Source of the DNA: Sindora glabra
Lineage: Eukaryota; Streptophyta; Magnoliopsida; Fabales; Fabaceae
Length of the DNA: 64,000 bases
Assembly: GCA_020226215.1 (NCBI GenBank)
Contig: CM035231.1
Coordinates: 47,954,876 to 48,018,875, forward strand
Direction of reading: 5' to 3'
This document shows, piece after piece, positions 26,326 to 37,598 of this stretch. A program made the position numbers and the translations under genes. How positions within the stretch are numbered: position 1 is the first letter of the stretch; every line of letters begins with the position of its first letter. The notes beneath the pieces were generated by a model. The model was not told the DNA's origin and ran no database searches. It worked only from the letters and a program-made list of their open reading frames with translations.

Positions 26326-26642
26326 TGTTGGATAATGCAAAAGGAATATGAAATTTGGATTTATATATATCAAATACTAGAAGTTTGCAGCGGAAATCAC
26401 AGGATCTGATATTTGTTTTCATTGGTCAAATTGGCAATCACTTCGAAAGGATAATCTTGTTTACAGCATAAATTCCCCTTGAGTGTAGAGAGAAAATGAG
26501 AGTTTTTCTGAGAGATTATGAGAATTGATTTTGTTAATCAATAAAAACTCTTTTTCTTTTGCCTATTTATAGACATTTATTGGGTCGAGGTATGAATCGG
26601 GTTATGGACCCATTTTGGGCGACCCAAACCCATGATCCAACA
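26326..26642 (-). repeat. 3' LTR of the copia element
   Basis: 317 bp, starting TGTTGGATAATGC and ending GATCCAACA on the plus strand. It aligns along its whole length with 34107-34425 with about 25 mismatches and one 2-base gap. The segment CTATTTATAG at about 26563-26572 is the TATA-like region read on the minus strand. Confidence 0.95.
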
Positions 26643-26652
26643 TCTCCCACTC
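26643..26652 (-). other. Polypurine tract of the copia element
   Basis: On the minus strand this reads GAGTGGGAGA immediately before the 3' LTR, the usual plus-strand primer of plant copia elements. Confidence 0.85.
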
Positions 26653-27729
26653 GCACATAATGGAATCCATTACTCTCTCAGCATTTCACAAGAGAACATT
26701 ATCTCTTATTCTCTGCAATAAATCATACAAGAAAATAGGCCGTGTGACTAGCATACTTTGAGAGCTCTTTGCTATACATCTACTAAGAATATATAGCTTC
26801 TCGATAAATAATGAATCTTGAGTAGAGTTTAAGTATGTAATACTCTAAATTATTTTATCACATTTGAATTTCGCAAATGATCTCATTCATATGCATCATA
26901 TGTCTTAAATATTGTATTCACAATTATAGACACTTTATAATTGGTATACCGGTGAATACAAATATAATGTGATACATTTAATGATCTTCCTCTTTTATCA
27001 AATCTCTTGATTTTAATTTAATTTGCTTTTCTAGTAATGTCTCGCTAGAATGAATCTCTCATAGTCCTTTGGTAACATTCTAAAATAGCAATTATTAAAT
27101 TTAAATCTCAAGAAATAGAATAAAGTCATAAGGGTACAACTATGAAGACTTTATTCCCTCAAAGGTCTCACACATCAAAGCTGAGATCTAGACTTTGATC
27201 ACCTTTATTGGTCATAATTTGCACACGTGGTATGAAACACATGTCATGGTATTCTCTCTTTTTTTTATGGAGCATATGTCTTTACATAATATATTAATAC
27301 CATACAGATAATGGTTCAGACATACTTAATGTCTAACCTGAGTTCACCAATTTATTCTTTTTCATTTCTATCAGAACTCATATTTGGTAATTTAGATAAA
27401 TGAAAGTGAATTCATTAATTCACTTATAATTTTATATATATAACCTCATCTTGTTCGTTAACAAGGCGACATTCATGTTTTAAGCTTGACTCTCGATTAT
27501 CACTTAGATAAGAAGCTTAAAATTGTCTCATCTCTTATCAATTACAAAAATTGATTAGAGGTGATTACCTGTGTGAGAGGGTTAATCTTCTATTTGTCAG
27601 ATATACTTTTCAATAACTTAAGAATAGTCTAAGAAACATTCTTACATATATATATATAGGCTTATAATAAATACAATTATTATTCAGACATTAATATTCT
27701 ATGAAAATTGTTAAAAGAAATTACAATAA
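26653..27729 (-). other. Copia 3' untranslated region, no coding seen
   Basis: About 1.1 kb between the end of the RNase H remnant and the polypurine tract. Copia elements of this kind normally end soon after RNase H. I find no protein motif on either strand; the plus-strand frames at 27708-27968 are the opposite strand of the RNase H end. Confidence 0.6.
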
Positions 27730-30700
27730 TTGTATCAACATGTACGCAATCCTTGGGATTTCACATGTTTTGTAAATACATCCCGAGGAATAGGTTTAGT
27801 CATAGGATCTGCTACCATCTTATGCGTAGAAATGTATTTCACGTTCACTTCTTTATGTACAATCATATCTCTCACAAAGTTGTACTTTATGTCTATATGC
27901 TTGGTCTTGCAATAATATTTAGGATCTTTTGTGTATGTTATTGCTGCTTGGTTATCACAGTTTACTAAACTGGATCAGCAATATTAGCATTTACACCCAA
28001 ATGATTTAAGAATCTTTTAAGCCATATCACTTCTTGTACTACTGCTGAAAATGCTACAAATTCAGCTTCCATTGTGGATAAGGCTATGCATGATTGCTTC
28101 TTACTACTCCAAGATATGACACCACTATTTAGTAAGAAGGTGTACCCAGAGATAGACTTCCTTTCATCTAAGTCTCTTCCCTAATCAGCATCACTATAGC
28201 TTTTCAATTGCAGATCATTTCCTTCATAACACAATAAATAGTTAGCAATACCTTTTAGATACTTGAGTATCCTTTTAATTGCTTTATAATGTGCTGGGCC
28301 TAGGTTGGATTGGTATTGGCTTACCATACCAATAACAAAACAAATATCTGGTCTTGTACACATCATTGCGTACATCAGACATCCAACTGCACTTGTATAA
28401 GAAACTTTTCTCATATATGTTTCTTCTTCTGGAGTCTTAGGACACATCCTTTGACTTAGACTTTCACCTTTAGCAATAGGAGTGTCTATGGGTTTACAAT
28501 GCTGCATTTGGAATCGTTCAAGAATTTTATTGATATAATGCTCTTGTAACAGAGATAATAATTTCTTTGAACGATTTCTTGAAATCTTAACTCCAAGAAT
28601 ATATGCAGCTTCACCCATATCTTTCATTTCAAAATTAGATGATAACCATCCTTTAATTTCATTGAGATACTCCTTGTTATTTCCAGCTATAAGTATATCA
28701 TCAACATATAACGATAAAATTATAAACTTATCCTTGGACCTTTTTATATATACACAATGGTTTTCGCCAATCATGACAAAATTATTTGACATAATCATGT
28801 TGTGAAAGTGAATATACCATTGTCTCGAAGAATGCTTCAAGCCATATATAGACTTCAAAAGTCTACAAACTTTATTTTCTTGGCCTTCTTTGATAAAACC
28901 TACAGGCTGTTGCATATAGATTTCTTCTTCCAAATCTCCATTGAGAAATGCAGTCTTTACATCCATTTGATGTAATTCAAGGTCCATACTAGTAACTATA
29001 GCTAGTAACAAATGGATTGAGGTGAATCTAACAACAGGTGAAAAAGTTTCTTCATAATCTATTCTTTCCTGTTGTGTGTAGCCTTTTGCTACTAGTTTAG
29101 CCTTATATTTTTCAACAGTGCCATTAGCTTTACGCTTGATTTTGAGAACCCATTTGTTCCTAATGGCCTTACGTGTTTTTAAAAGATCAACAAGTTCCTA
29201 AACTTGATTTGATCTCATAGACTACATCTCTTTTTCCATTACTTTTGTCCAATCTTCCTTATTAGGGCCAGAGAGAGCCTCTATGATATTTCTTAGCTCA
29301 TCTTCATCTTATGCAATGGCTACAAAGGCTTTGCCACCTTGAATGTCGAAACGATGATGAGGAATGCCTTTTCTGCCACTACGTTGCAATTGAGGTTCTA
29401 GAGAAACATATTTCTCAAGGATCCTTAAATTGCTCCCATTCGAACTAGGATCGTTAATTGTTTGAGTATTCCTATTTGGATTACTCCTATTTTGATTAAG
29501 ATTACTATCATTCGCACTCGGGATTAGAAACATATTTTCTAAAATTCTCCCACTCGAAGGAAATGAGTCTTGAGCACTTGTATCCATAGTCTCATATAAG
29601 GAGAAGTCCTTATTTATGTCGCCCTGTTTAAGAAAATCATTCTTTAAGAATGTGACATCTCGTGATTCAAAATTTGTGAAACTCCCACTGTCATGTTCAC
29701 CAATGAACACATAGCCTTTTGAATGTTCAGAGTATCTAATAAAGAGACATTTCCTCAAGGACCTAATTTGCCATATGGGTTCAAGGTATCCAGAACATAG
29801 GCTGCACATCCCTAAGGTCGTAAAATACTTAGGTCAGGTTTTCGTTTCGACCATAATTCATATGGTGTAGTGGGAACTGATTTGCTAGGCACATGATTGA
29901 GGATAAATGTGGCAGTTAAAAGTGCATCACCCCAATAGGTGATAGGCAAATTTGCTTGTGCCATCATAGATCTAACCATTTCTAGGAGCGTTCGATTTCG
30001 TCTCTCTGCAACACCATTTTGTTGAGGAGTACGTGGATTCGTCAACTGATGTTAAATCCTTTTTCATCACATAATTGTCTAAACTGATTAGACAAATATT
30101 CATGACCACGATCAGTTCGTAATGTTTTATTTTTCTATCTAATTATTTTCAACTAAGCTCATATAGCTTTGGAAGCAACTCAATGCTTCAGATTTATGTG
30201 TTATCAAATAGACAGTACCAAATCGTGTAAAATCATCTATAAATGTGATGAAATAGAAAGCTCCATGCCTAACTCTTACATTTATTGGACCACATATGTC
30301 ATAATGGATTAATTGTAAAGGAAAGTTTGCTTTGGTTCCTTTTCCAAATGGTTTTCCAGTACTTTTGCCAGCTAAGCAATGTTCGTAAGTAGATAGATTT
30401 ACTTTATCATAATTAGGCAATAATCCTTCTTTAGCTAGCCTATCCATATGATATTGATTAATATAGCTAAGTTGACCATGCCAAACATTCACATCAATTT
30501 CAGAATTATGCGAAAATGTAAACATGAAATAACTAAAATTACATTCATAATAATCAATATCCATGACAATAAAACCATTTCTAATAAAATCAGATCTATA
30601 ATGAGTTGTCCCTAAAGATAATTCAATATTGTCATCAGCAAGATACAAATTAAAATTAAGTTTTAACAAAACTAACATAGAGATTAAATTTTGGCAAATT

Positions 30701-30897
30701 TGAGGTGCATATAAAATATCATACAAGAGTAGAGTTCGGCCGCCTTGCAAAACTAACTTGCATGTGCCAATTCCTTGAACTATAACTCGTGTATTGTTTC
30801 CCATATAGATCTATTTTGCTCCATATGGTATTCGCCGAAATTCCATAAAGGTGTCTCGATCCTTTACTACATGGTCTGTTGTCCTTGAGTCTACAAT
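27730..30897 (-). pseudogene. Copia pol remnant: protease, integrase, reverse transcriptase, RNase H
   Basis: Reading 5' to 3' on the minus strand: a damaged protease site (the DSGAT motif has two substitutions) near 30890; the pre-integrase zinc region (its CxxC has lost one Cys) and integrase core with the first two acidic residues between 30804 and 30139; and the integrase glutamate region (PQQNGVAERRN) at 30045-29812. Reverse transcriptase lies at about 29180-28181 with an intact YVDD box, followed by RNase H to about 27730 with its SDAD, EAEF and CDNQ motifs. Breaks include stops at 29812-29814, 29309-29311, 29222-29224, 29198-29200 and 28181-28183, a one-base loss near 30055 and another shift near 29780. 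Most stops are Trp codons changed by G-to-A. It cannot make an active polyprotein. Confidence 0.9.
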
Positions 30898-31872
30898 TCA
30901 TAAAGGATGAGAATCTGTTAGAAAAATAGAACTAGCTACACAAAGTTCACTAACTTGAGTATAGCTTAATACCTTTTTAGGTTTAGGGCAATCATGAGCA
31001 AAATGCCCTTTTTTATTGCAATTAAAGCATTTGACTTTAGCCATGTTCTTCTTGAAAGGACGTTTTCCTTTCCCATGCTGGTTATTTATCGATTTCTTGT
31101 TGAAATGAGCCATCTTCTTTCTTTTCTTCTGGGACCCACCTTTATATTTGCGCTTTCACCCAGGAACTTTTCCTGAGCTTGATGAAGCCATATACACATT
31201 TGTATTAAATTTAGTAGCCTCAAGCCTTTCTTCTTCTCGCTCAAGATGGCGCACAACATCATCCATTGTTTGGATGTTTTCATTGTGGGTTAAGTGCATC
31301 TTCATATGCTCCCAAGAATGAGGCAAGGAAGAAATTACAGCTTGGACTTGTTGTTCGTCAGTCAACATATGACCTGTATCCTTTAATTCATAAATCATAT
31401 TTGACATTTCTCATAAATATTTTTTCATTGAATGTTTAGGTTTCTTTTTGTAAGTGTCAAATTTGATTGTAAGGGATTTTAGTTTGGTCACATATGTTCC
31501 ACCAAACTTGTTTTTTAGAGCAGACCATATGTCTTTAGCTAAGTTATAATTCCTAAATTCTCGCATGATGTCATTTTCAATGCTACTTAGTAACGTAATG
31601 CGAGCGAGAGAATTCTTCCTTTTCCAAGCTTCATAAGCCTCTCAATCTTGCTTATGCTGGGTTGTATTTCCTGCCTCAAGCTCATCAAAATCAATATTGA
31701 GTGCTTCTAAAGCTTCTTGCTCTTCCAGCACATATTGAATTTTCATACTCCAAATTTCATAATTGTCATAATCTAGTTTCTCACCCTTATTGAGTTCAGC
31801 GATAATGTTTTTGGAAGCAGTAGCTATTGTGTTTGTAGAAACACTAAGTTCTATATGTGGACAAAATTGCAC
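30898..31872 (-). pseudogene. Copia gag remnant
   Basis: Begins at a Met codon ending at 31872 and shows the plant copia gag start (a DNYEIWSMKIQYVL stretch at about residues 35-48) and the central UBN2-type domain (31407-31156). A CCHC zinc knuckle CFNCNKKGHFAHDC follows at about 31030-30985. In-frame stops are at 31642-31644, near 31406, at 31156-31158 and at 30898-30900. The first, third and fourth are TGG-to-TGA changes. Frame is otherwise well kept, so decay is mainly by point mutation. Confidence 0.88.
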
Positions 31873-32887
31873 GTAATTAATGTCTACCCATACATATATA
31901 TCTACTTTGGTTCTAATTAATTATGTTAGGACTAGTTCACATGTAGGGTTTAGAGTCAAAAGGTCACTATGTTTCCAATTATCATCTAAATTCCTAATGT
32001 GATGCTAATGCTAAAATAATTAATTAAGCAAAGTACATTAAATAAAAGAACTTATAGATATGTAATTTCAATAATAATAAAAAAAATACATAAATTGAAA
32101 CGTATTTCAATAATACAGTACATAAAAGAAATTACATAAAGTATCGGATATCAAACATCTACCTAAATCTTACAATGTTTTTAAATGTTTGATTCTTTGT
32201 GGAAAAGAGCTAATGAACCTATCATATAACTCTTGGGGAAACTCAATTTTGATACTAGATTTCCTATCTAAATGACAGGGATTGTAAATATTTAGGTTAT
32301 ATCGGTGATTTTTACACTCTAAATAGTGTAATACAAATTTATGGACAATATTGTTATATTGTTTGTATTCCTTTGTTCTTTCTAATAGGAAATCTAATAT
32401 TTTTTGTTAGAAATTGGTAGATAAAGCTTTTCGTAAAGCTTTTAATTTATTTGAATTCCGGTTCATCTTTAAAGCACTGGCCCATATCAAGTTTTGAACT
32501 TTTTCATGAAACTTGATAATATGATTTACAAAATGTATAAAATTATCTTTATAAACTCTTGTATCAGTTTGGAGATTTTTGAGTTCGACAGTCAACTTAT
32601 TGACTTCTTCTTTTTGTGCTGGAGTTCGTATGACTCTTGGTGTACGTATGAGTCTCACCATTTTTCTGTAACATATATAGAAATAAAGAAATCAATTAGA
32701 TTTTCCACAATTTAATATATAAATAATTTTGTAATTTTGTACATCATGTAAATAGTATTAAAAAAATAGTATTAAAAAAAATTTCCACAATAATTATATA
32801 AAAAAAATTCAGAGTGAGAAAAAAGAATTACTAAAAGCTGGTACGATATATTAGTATTGTTAGGTGATTACTGCATCCTAAAGGATT

Positions 32888-32955
32888 GTCAAGATGGTAG
32901 GGTTGGTCTAGGGCCTTTGATCCGTAAGGGCATGGGTTCAAATCCCATGCAGTTA
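32888..32955 (+). other. Degenerate tRNA-Leu-like / SINE-head-like sequence
   Basis: The start GTCAAGATGG, a D-arm-like segment TGGTAGGGTTGGTCTAGGGC, a variable-arm-like CCGTAAGGGC and the T-arm ATGGGTTCAAATCCCAT (5-bp stem, 7-base loop) line up with plant tRNA-Leu. GGTTCAAATCC fits the pol III B box. The anticodon arm is reduced to a few bases and the acceptor ends do not pair, so it is not a working tRNA. It is either a tRNA pseudogene or the head of a short SINE, and it lies antisense to the copia element. Confidence 0.5.
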
Positions 32956-32972
32956 TTTATTTATTTATTTGC

Positions 32973-33166
32973 AACTGTCTTATTACAGTTTTCTTTTAAA
33001 ACTGTGCAAATTTTCTTTTTAAATTTTTTTTAAACTGCTATACAGTTTATTTTTTTTAATAAACTGCCTTTGCACAGTTTTTTTTAAATAACTGCCCTTT
33101 ACAGTTTTATTTTTGAACAATTTCAAAAAAAATAAATTAATTTTTTTTAAACTGTTTCTGACAGTT
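32973..33166. repeat. Array of AACTG..CAGTT mini-hairpins, about 30-bp period
   Basis: Five short palindromes occur at 32973-32990, 33031-33049, 33061-33080, 33090-33106 and 33150-33166. Each has a 5-7 bp stem (AACTGT/ACAGTT, TAAACTG/CAGTTTA and so on) and a 5-8 base loop, and they are separated by T- and A-rich linkers. A half-copy sits at about 32999. Start spacing is 58, 30, 29 and 60 bp, that is, multiples of about 30, so this is a decayed minisatellite in which every unit can fold. Confidence 0.75.
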
Positions 33167-33428
33167 ATTATTATAGATTGTGGGACTTATTGCGTTCAAA
33201 CATTGAATTGAATCCATCCAAATTTGCGATAAAGACTGATCGATTTATCATTATCGCACAGTAACAAAGTCAGATTCATGGGAAGCATTTGTTCAAGGGC
33301 CATGACTTTGGCAACGTTTTCTCTCCAAAAGGTGAAATTGCATACGTTGTTGGGACAACTACTTGCAAATATTTCTATTACGTGAGAAATATGTTTTAAC
33401 AAGTGACGTGATTTTCTACTACGTCTTA

Positions 33429-33462
33429 ATATATATATGTATATATATATATGTATATGTAT

Positions 33463-33496
<34 letters not shown>

Positions 33497-33503
33497 ATAT
33501 AAA
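33429..33503. repeat. TA / GTATAT microsatellite
   Basis: Alternating TA run with four TG-containing interruptions; it lies in the copia leader. Confidence 0.9.
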
Positions 33504-34097
33504 TAGTCGGTCTTTGGAAAAGCCAATAACATTAATTTGAATCACGAGATTCCAAAATTCTCAGTACCACATTGTGAAAAAAAAATATGTAAGGAAATCA
33601 TAAAAGTAAAGGCACTGATTTCCATAAAACCACATTTAAACCAAAATTCTATTTTTTTTATTTAAGTCAATAAAAGACTTGGTTGGCATTATGTTGTATC
33701 TGCTTAACATATAAATAATCTCTCTCCGTTTAACGGGCACATATACTTCTCTATGTATATATAATCTTCTTTTTCAATTTTTTTTTGTTAAAAATTTTCG
33801 TTTTGCAAAAAACCCTTGCATTTTTTTTTATTTTGTTGCACATTATATCCAGTGATCCGAAACCATTTCAAATAATATACCTATAATCAACTAATATACA
33901 CTTTTCCTCTTCCGCTAATATCCCAAATTTACACACATAATCATATAATATTACCATCAAAAGATAAGACAAATTATTGCTAGTAATAAATGATTGAATA
34001 TTAGAAGAGAAAATTCATGCCAAACAAAAAATAGGCAATGACAGTAAACAAATATTGCAATATATATAAATTTGGGAGAGATCAGAAAAACAAACAT

Positions 34098-34105
34098 TGA
34101 TACCA
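34098..34105 (-). other. Primer-binding site (initiator Met-tRNA) of the copia element
   Basis: On the minus strand TGGTATCA follows the 5' LTR after one base. This is the complement of the 3' end of plant initiator Met-tRNA. Only the first 8-9 bases still match. Confidence 0.85.
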
Positions 34106-34106
34106 A

Positions 34107-34425
34107 TGTTGGATAATGCAAAAGGAATATTAAATTCGAATTTATACATACCAAATACTAGAAGTTTGCCGTGAAAATTACAGGATCTGATATTTGTTTT
34201 CACTGCTCAAATTGGCAATCACTTTGAAAGGACAATCTTATTTACATCATAAATTTCCTTTGAGTGTAGAGAGAAAATGAGGGAGTTTTTCTGAGAGATT
34301 ATGAGAATTGATTTTGTTAACCAATAAAAACTCTTTTTCTTCTGCCTATTTATAGATATTTATTGGGTCGGGGTATGGATCGGATTATGGATCCATTTTG
34401 GGCGATCCAAACCCATGATCCAACA
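34107..34425 (-). repeat. 5' LTR of the copia element
   Basis: 319 bp, the upstream LTR for the minus-strand element. It starts TGTTGGATAATGC and ends GATCCAACA on the plus strand, followed by the AAAAT target duplication. Confidence 0.95.
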
Positions 34426-34795
34426 AAAATCAAAGTTAAGTGATGAAAGGACAAAGAGGAAAAGAATGAAGTGAGAAGATGGCTCAGAAGGACTTCCGAT
34501 CTCACCATGGTTTTAGCAGATGCAACAAGATTTAGAGTAACAGTATATAAGAGAGTTCAGAAGAGAATATTAGAGTTTGCTTGAATTTGAAATTTTTAAC
34601 TTGAGAAATAAATGTCATAGTAACGAAAAATTAGTGGTGTTATTTATAGGGTAACTCTAATGGAGCTAAGGGTAATGATGGATGATATGCACCAGGCAAA
34701 TATGTTAGGTCCCTGCTTTCTTTGGTTAATAAATAACCAATTCATTTAATAAAATAATAAGATTTTATCATATATCTTAGATTTTTTGTCAAAGT

Positions 34796-35129
34796 ATGAT
34801 ATATCACTGATGGAGTAATCTATTGATATACTACCAAATCTAAGTGTATATCATATTTATTTTTTTTAAAGTCAAATTTAGTATGTTGTACAATAACATA
34901 TTAATGGTTAGATTTAGTAATATATTATAATCATTTCATAACATGTATGTATAAAATGAATTTAAATTTGATGAATTATCAATATAAAATATTTTATATT
35001 ATCAATCAGCATAAAAATGAGGAGAGATTTCAATATACCATTGATATAGTAATGTATTGATATATCACCAAATTTGATTGCAGATTAACTTATTTTTTTT
35101 TCAAGGGCAAATGTCATATAGTGATATAT
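34796..35129. mobile_element. Left part of a MITE-like repeat split by the gypsy element
   Basis: 34796-34846 (ATGATATATCACTGATGG, then ATATACTACCAAATCT) is matched by an internal direct copy at about 35033-35080. Its reverse complement is at 47338-47390, beyond the gypsy insertion. This suggests an element of about 390 bp with inverted ends of about 45 bp. No target duplication was found. Confidence 0.45.
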
Positions 35130-37584
35130 TGTTACATCCTTTTTAATCATTAATATATTGGAACTTATTTTGTGAGAAAAAATAATAAAGACAATTGATA
35201 AATTTGGTTGAATTAGGGATCTTATGTATAAAATAAGGAATAAAATAAAGATAATCAAATTAAAAGTATAAAAATATAAATTTGGTGAAAATTTAATGGG
35301 AAAAACTTATTGGAATCATGAAGTATAAAGTTTTATATTGTTATAAGTGAGTGTGTGATTATAAAAGATGTTTAGGAGTAATTTTTCAAAAATGCTTGTA
35401 GTATAGTATTTTCTTCATTTTTCAACTCAAAACCCAAATCTCCCTCATTTCTTTTCATCTTTTCAATTCTCTTAATTCTCACTAATAATATTTTTTACTA
35501 TTTTATCAATTAAGCAAGGAGAACCTCAATTTTCCTTAATTTCTTTATCTAATTAAGGCAAGAACATTGATTTTATCAAGAATTCTTTCTATTTCCTCTT
35601 GGTTTTATTGATTATTCTAAACCTAACTCTAAAACTTATGAATTTTAATATAATTAGGATTAAAATATTTTCAAACTAAATTTCTAGCATTCTTTTCCTC
35701 ACAATGTGAATATATAATTTAGCTAAAGTTATGGATTTTGTAGATATGTAATGGTATTGATGAAATATTGGTTATTTTGTGATTTTGCTTGAAACATATT
35801 TGTTTTGTTATGGTAGAAGCAATAAATGATGAAGAAAAGTGATATGAGATGTTAAATAAGTGTATTAATGATTGTATCAATGTTTGGTGTGTAATACATG
35901 TGTTTAGAGGGCATTTTTGATTGGATAAATAGTAAAATTTTTACAAAAATATATAATTTCATATGTAAATTAAGTGCACAATCAATTCTCAAGGTTTGGA
36001 GGTAAATCTGGGCATAAGAATCAAGTGTACAATTGATTTTTCATGTGCAAATACAAATTCAAGATAGGTGAATCGATTGCACAATACCATTTCTAGAATT
36101 TTATGCTAATTTTAAAGAGGTATAACTTTTTCGTCTTATGACCATTTTAAACAAATTACCGATAATTAAAAAGCTAATTGAGTCTATTTAAATAGAATTA
36201 GTTTCAAATCAACATCTTATGTATATTTTGAGATATTATCAAAATATTAGATAGAGATAAAAAAATTAAAATTTTAAAATTAATTTTTTTGTATCTATTT
36301 TCTAAAGAGAATACTTTCAAATTTTAATTGATTTGGGCAAATTACCAATCTATGAAAAGCTAATTGAGTTTATTTTCATATAAAATAAATTTCATAAATA
36401 ATGTATTCATAATTTTGAATTATTTGTAAAAAAATTTAAAGGTCACAACTACAGTGATCATATAGAAAACCATACCCAACTTATGTTATGTTTTCATGAC
36501 TTAAGTAATCATGAAATGAGAAAGTAGAGATTGTATGATATAATGTGTGTTATAATGAACTTATCACATTAATCATGGAAAGAAATATGTTGAGAAGTGT
36601 TTTATAGATTGATTACTATGATATGAGCAAATGCTTGTAGCCATACAAGAATGCATAATGGTGTTGACATATACTATGATGTACATTGAAATTGAATTAT
36701 AATTGCATTAGATAGAGCTTAAATTCTAGTGTTTAAATTATATGGTGAATCATGCCACAAGTGATATTAAAAGTGAAAAATATGATGAAGGTGATGTTAT
36801 TAACATCGAATGAAAATTTTTTGGTAATATATTTGTGAAAGGTATAAGGTAGGCTTTAGAGGAATACAAATGGAATATTTGTGAAGGATATAAGGTTAAT
36901 CTAGGAGACGAAAGGTGAATAAATGTATTTTATCTATCGCTTATTATTCTAAATGAGATGTGACTTTGAGTGTAGTTAGTCATGAGTGTTCTTTTGTGAT
37001 ATATTGGAAATGAAATGATTATGTGTTAAGTTTGTTGTTATTAGCTTTTGATTACTAATATGCTAAAATATATTATGAATTATCAAATGAAGATAGTTTG
37101 ATGGGTAAGTTATTATAAATTATCATTGGTTTTATATATTATTTATTTATTGAGCTTCAGACTCACTCTTTTATAATTTATTTTGCAGATTCCTAAGCCA
37201 AGTCTCTAGATTCACTTTCTTAGAGTTAGATTCCACAACAGTTTATTAATAGTAGTATGGTAGCATGGTAGCACAAAATCTTGTACATAGTATATTTTAA
37301 GCTTTATTTTATCATAAATTTGGGTAAAGAAAATATTTAATCTGATTCTTTATGAGTTAGTTAAACTAGCTTATTTTCATTTTGGAAAGATTATAAGTAT
37401 CTTTAACTTTTTTTTTGTAGAACCCTTAATAATCTCTAATGAATGTTTTCTTTTTAAGTTACCATCTTTTTTTATATATTTATAATACTAATTAATCAGG
37501 ATCAAGCTAGATAATTAGAAATAGGCTAGCAAAAATTAAAAAAATAGGTTCCATGTTGGTCATAATTGGATTTAGATCATGATA
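35130..37584 (+). repeat. 5' LTR of the gypsy element
   Basis: Starts TGTTACATCC and aligns to 42593-42784 and then 45007-47330. The 3' end is decayed (TGATA against TGTAACA in the other copy). It contains two copies of the module shared with the Sirevirus-like LTR, at about 36111-36200 and 36301-36385. Confidence 0.85.
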
Positions 37585-37588
37585 GAGG

Positions 37589-37598
37589 TGGTATCAGA
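37589..37598 (+). other. Primer-binding site of the gypsy element
   Basis: TGGTATCAGA, complementary to the 3' end of initiator Met-tRNA, four bases after the LTR end. Confidence 0.85.

Larger units (their letters stand above)
31873..34097 (-). other. Long leader of the copia element
   Basis: 2.2 kb separate the primer-binding site from gag. It contains two small minus-strand frames, 33196-33402 (68 codons) and 32407-32661 (84 codons, Lys-rich and helical-looking, starting MVRLIRTPRVIRTP), neither of a family I recognise. It also holds a TA/GTATAT microsatellite, a hairpin array and a tRNA-like stretch. It may include a second insertion, but no boundaries are visible. Confidence 0.6.
26326..34425 (-). 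mobile_element. Complete but inactive Ty1/copia retrotransposon
   Basis: The element has two LTRs (26326-26642 and 34107-34425), a perfect 5-bp duplication AAAAT at 26321-26325 and 34426-34430, and inverted ends TGTTGG..CCAACA. It has a primer-binding site complementary to initiator Met-tRNA, a polypurine tract, and gag-protease-integrase-reverse transcriptase-RNase H in that order, the order diagnostic of copia. About 25 substitutions, mostly transitions, separate the LTRs, so they are roughly 92% identical and the insertion is old. Stops and frameshifts throughout make it non-autonomous. The leader (2.2 kb) and the 3' untranslated part (1.1 kb) are unusually long. Confidence 0.95.

Noticed and set aside
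30994..31176. Plus-strand frame opposite the copia zinc knuckle
   Set aside because: Antisense shadow of gag.
32888..32955. Functional tRNA-Leu gene
   Set aside because: No anticodon arm and the acceptor ends do not pair; kept only as a tRNA-like remnant.
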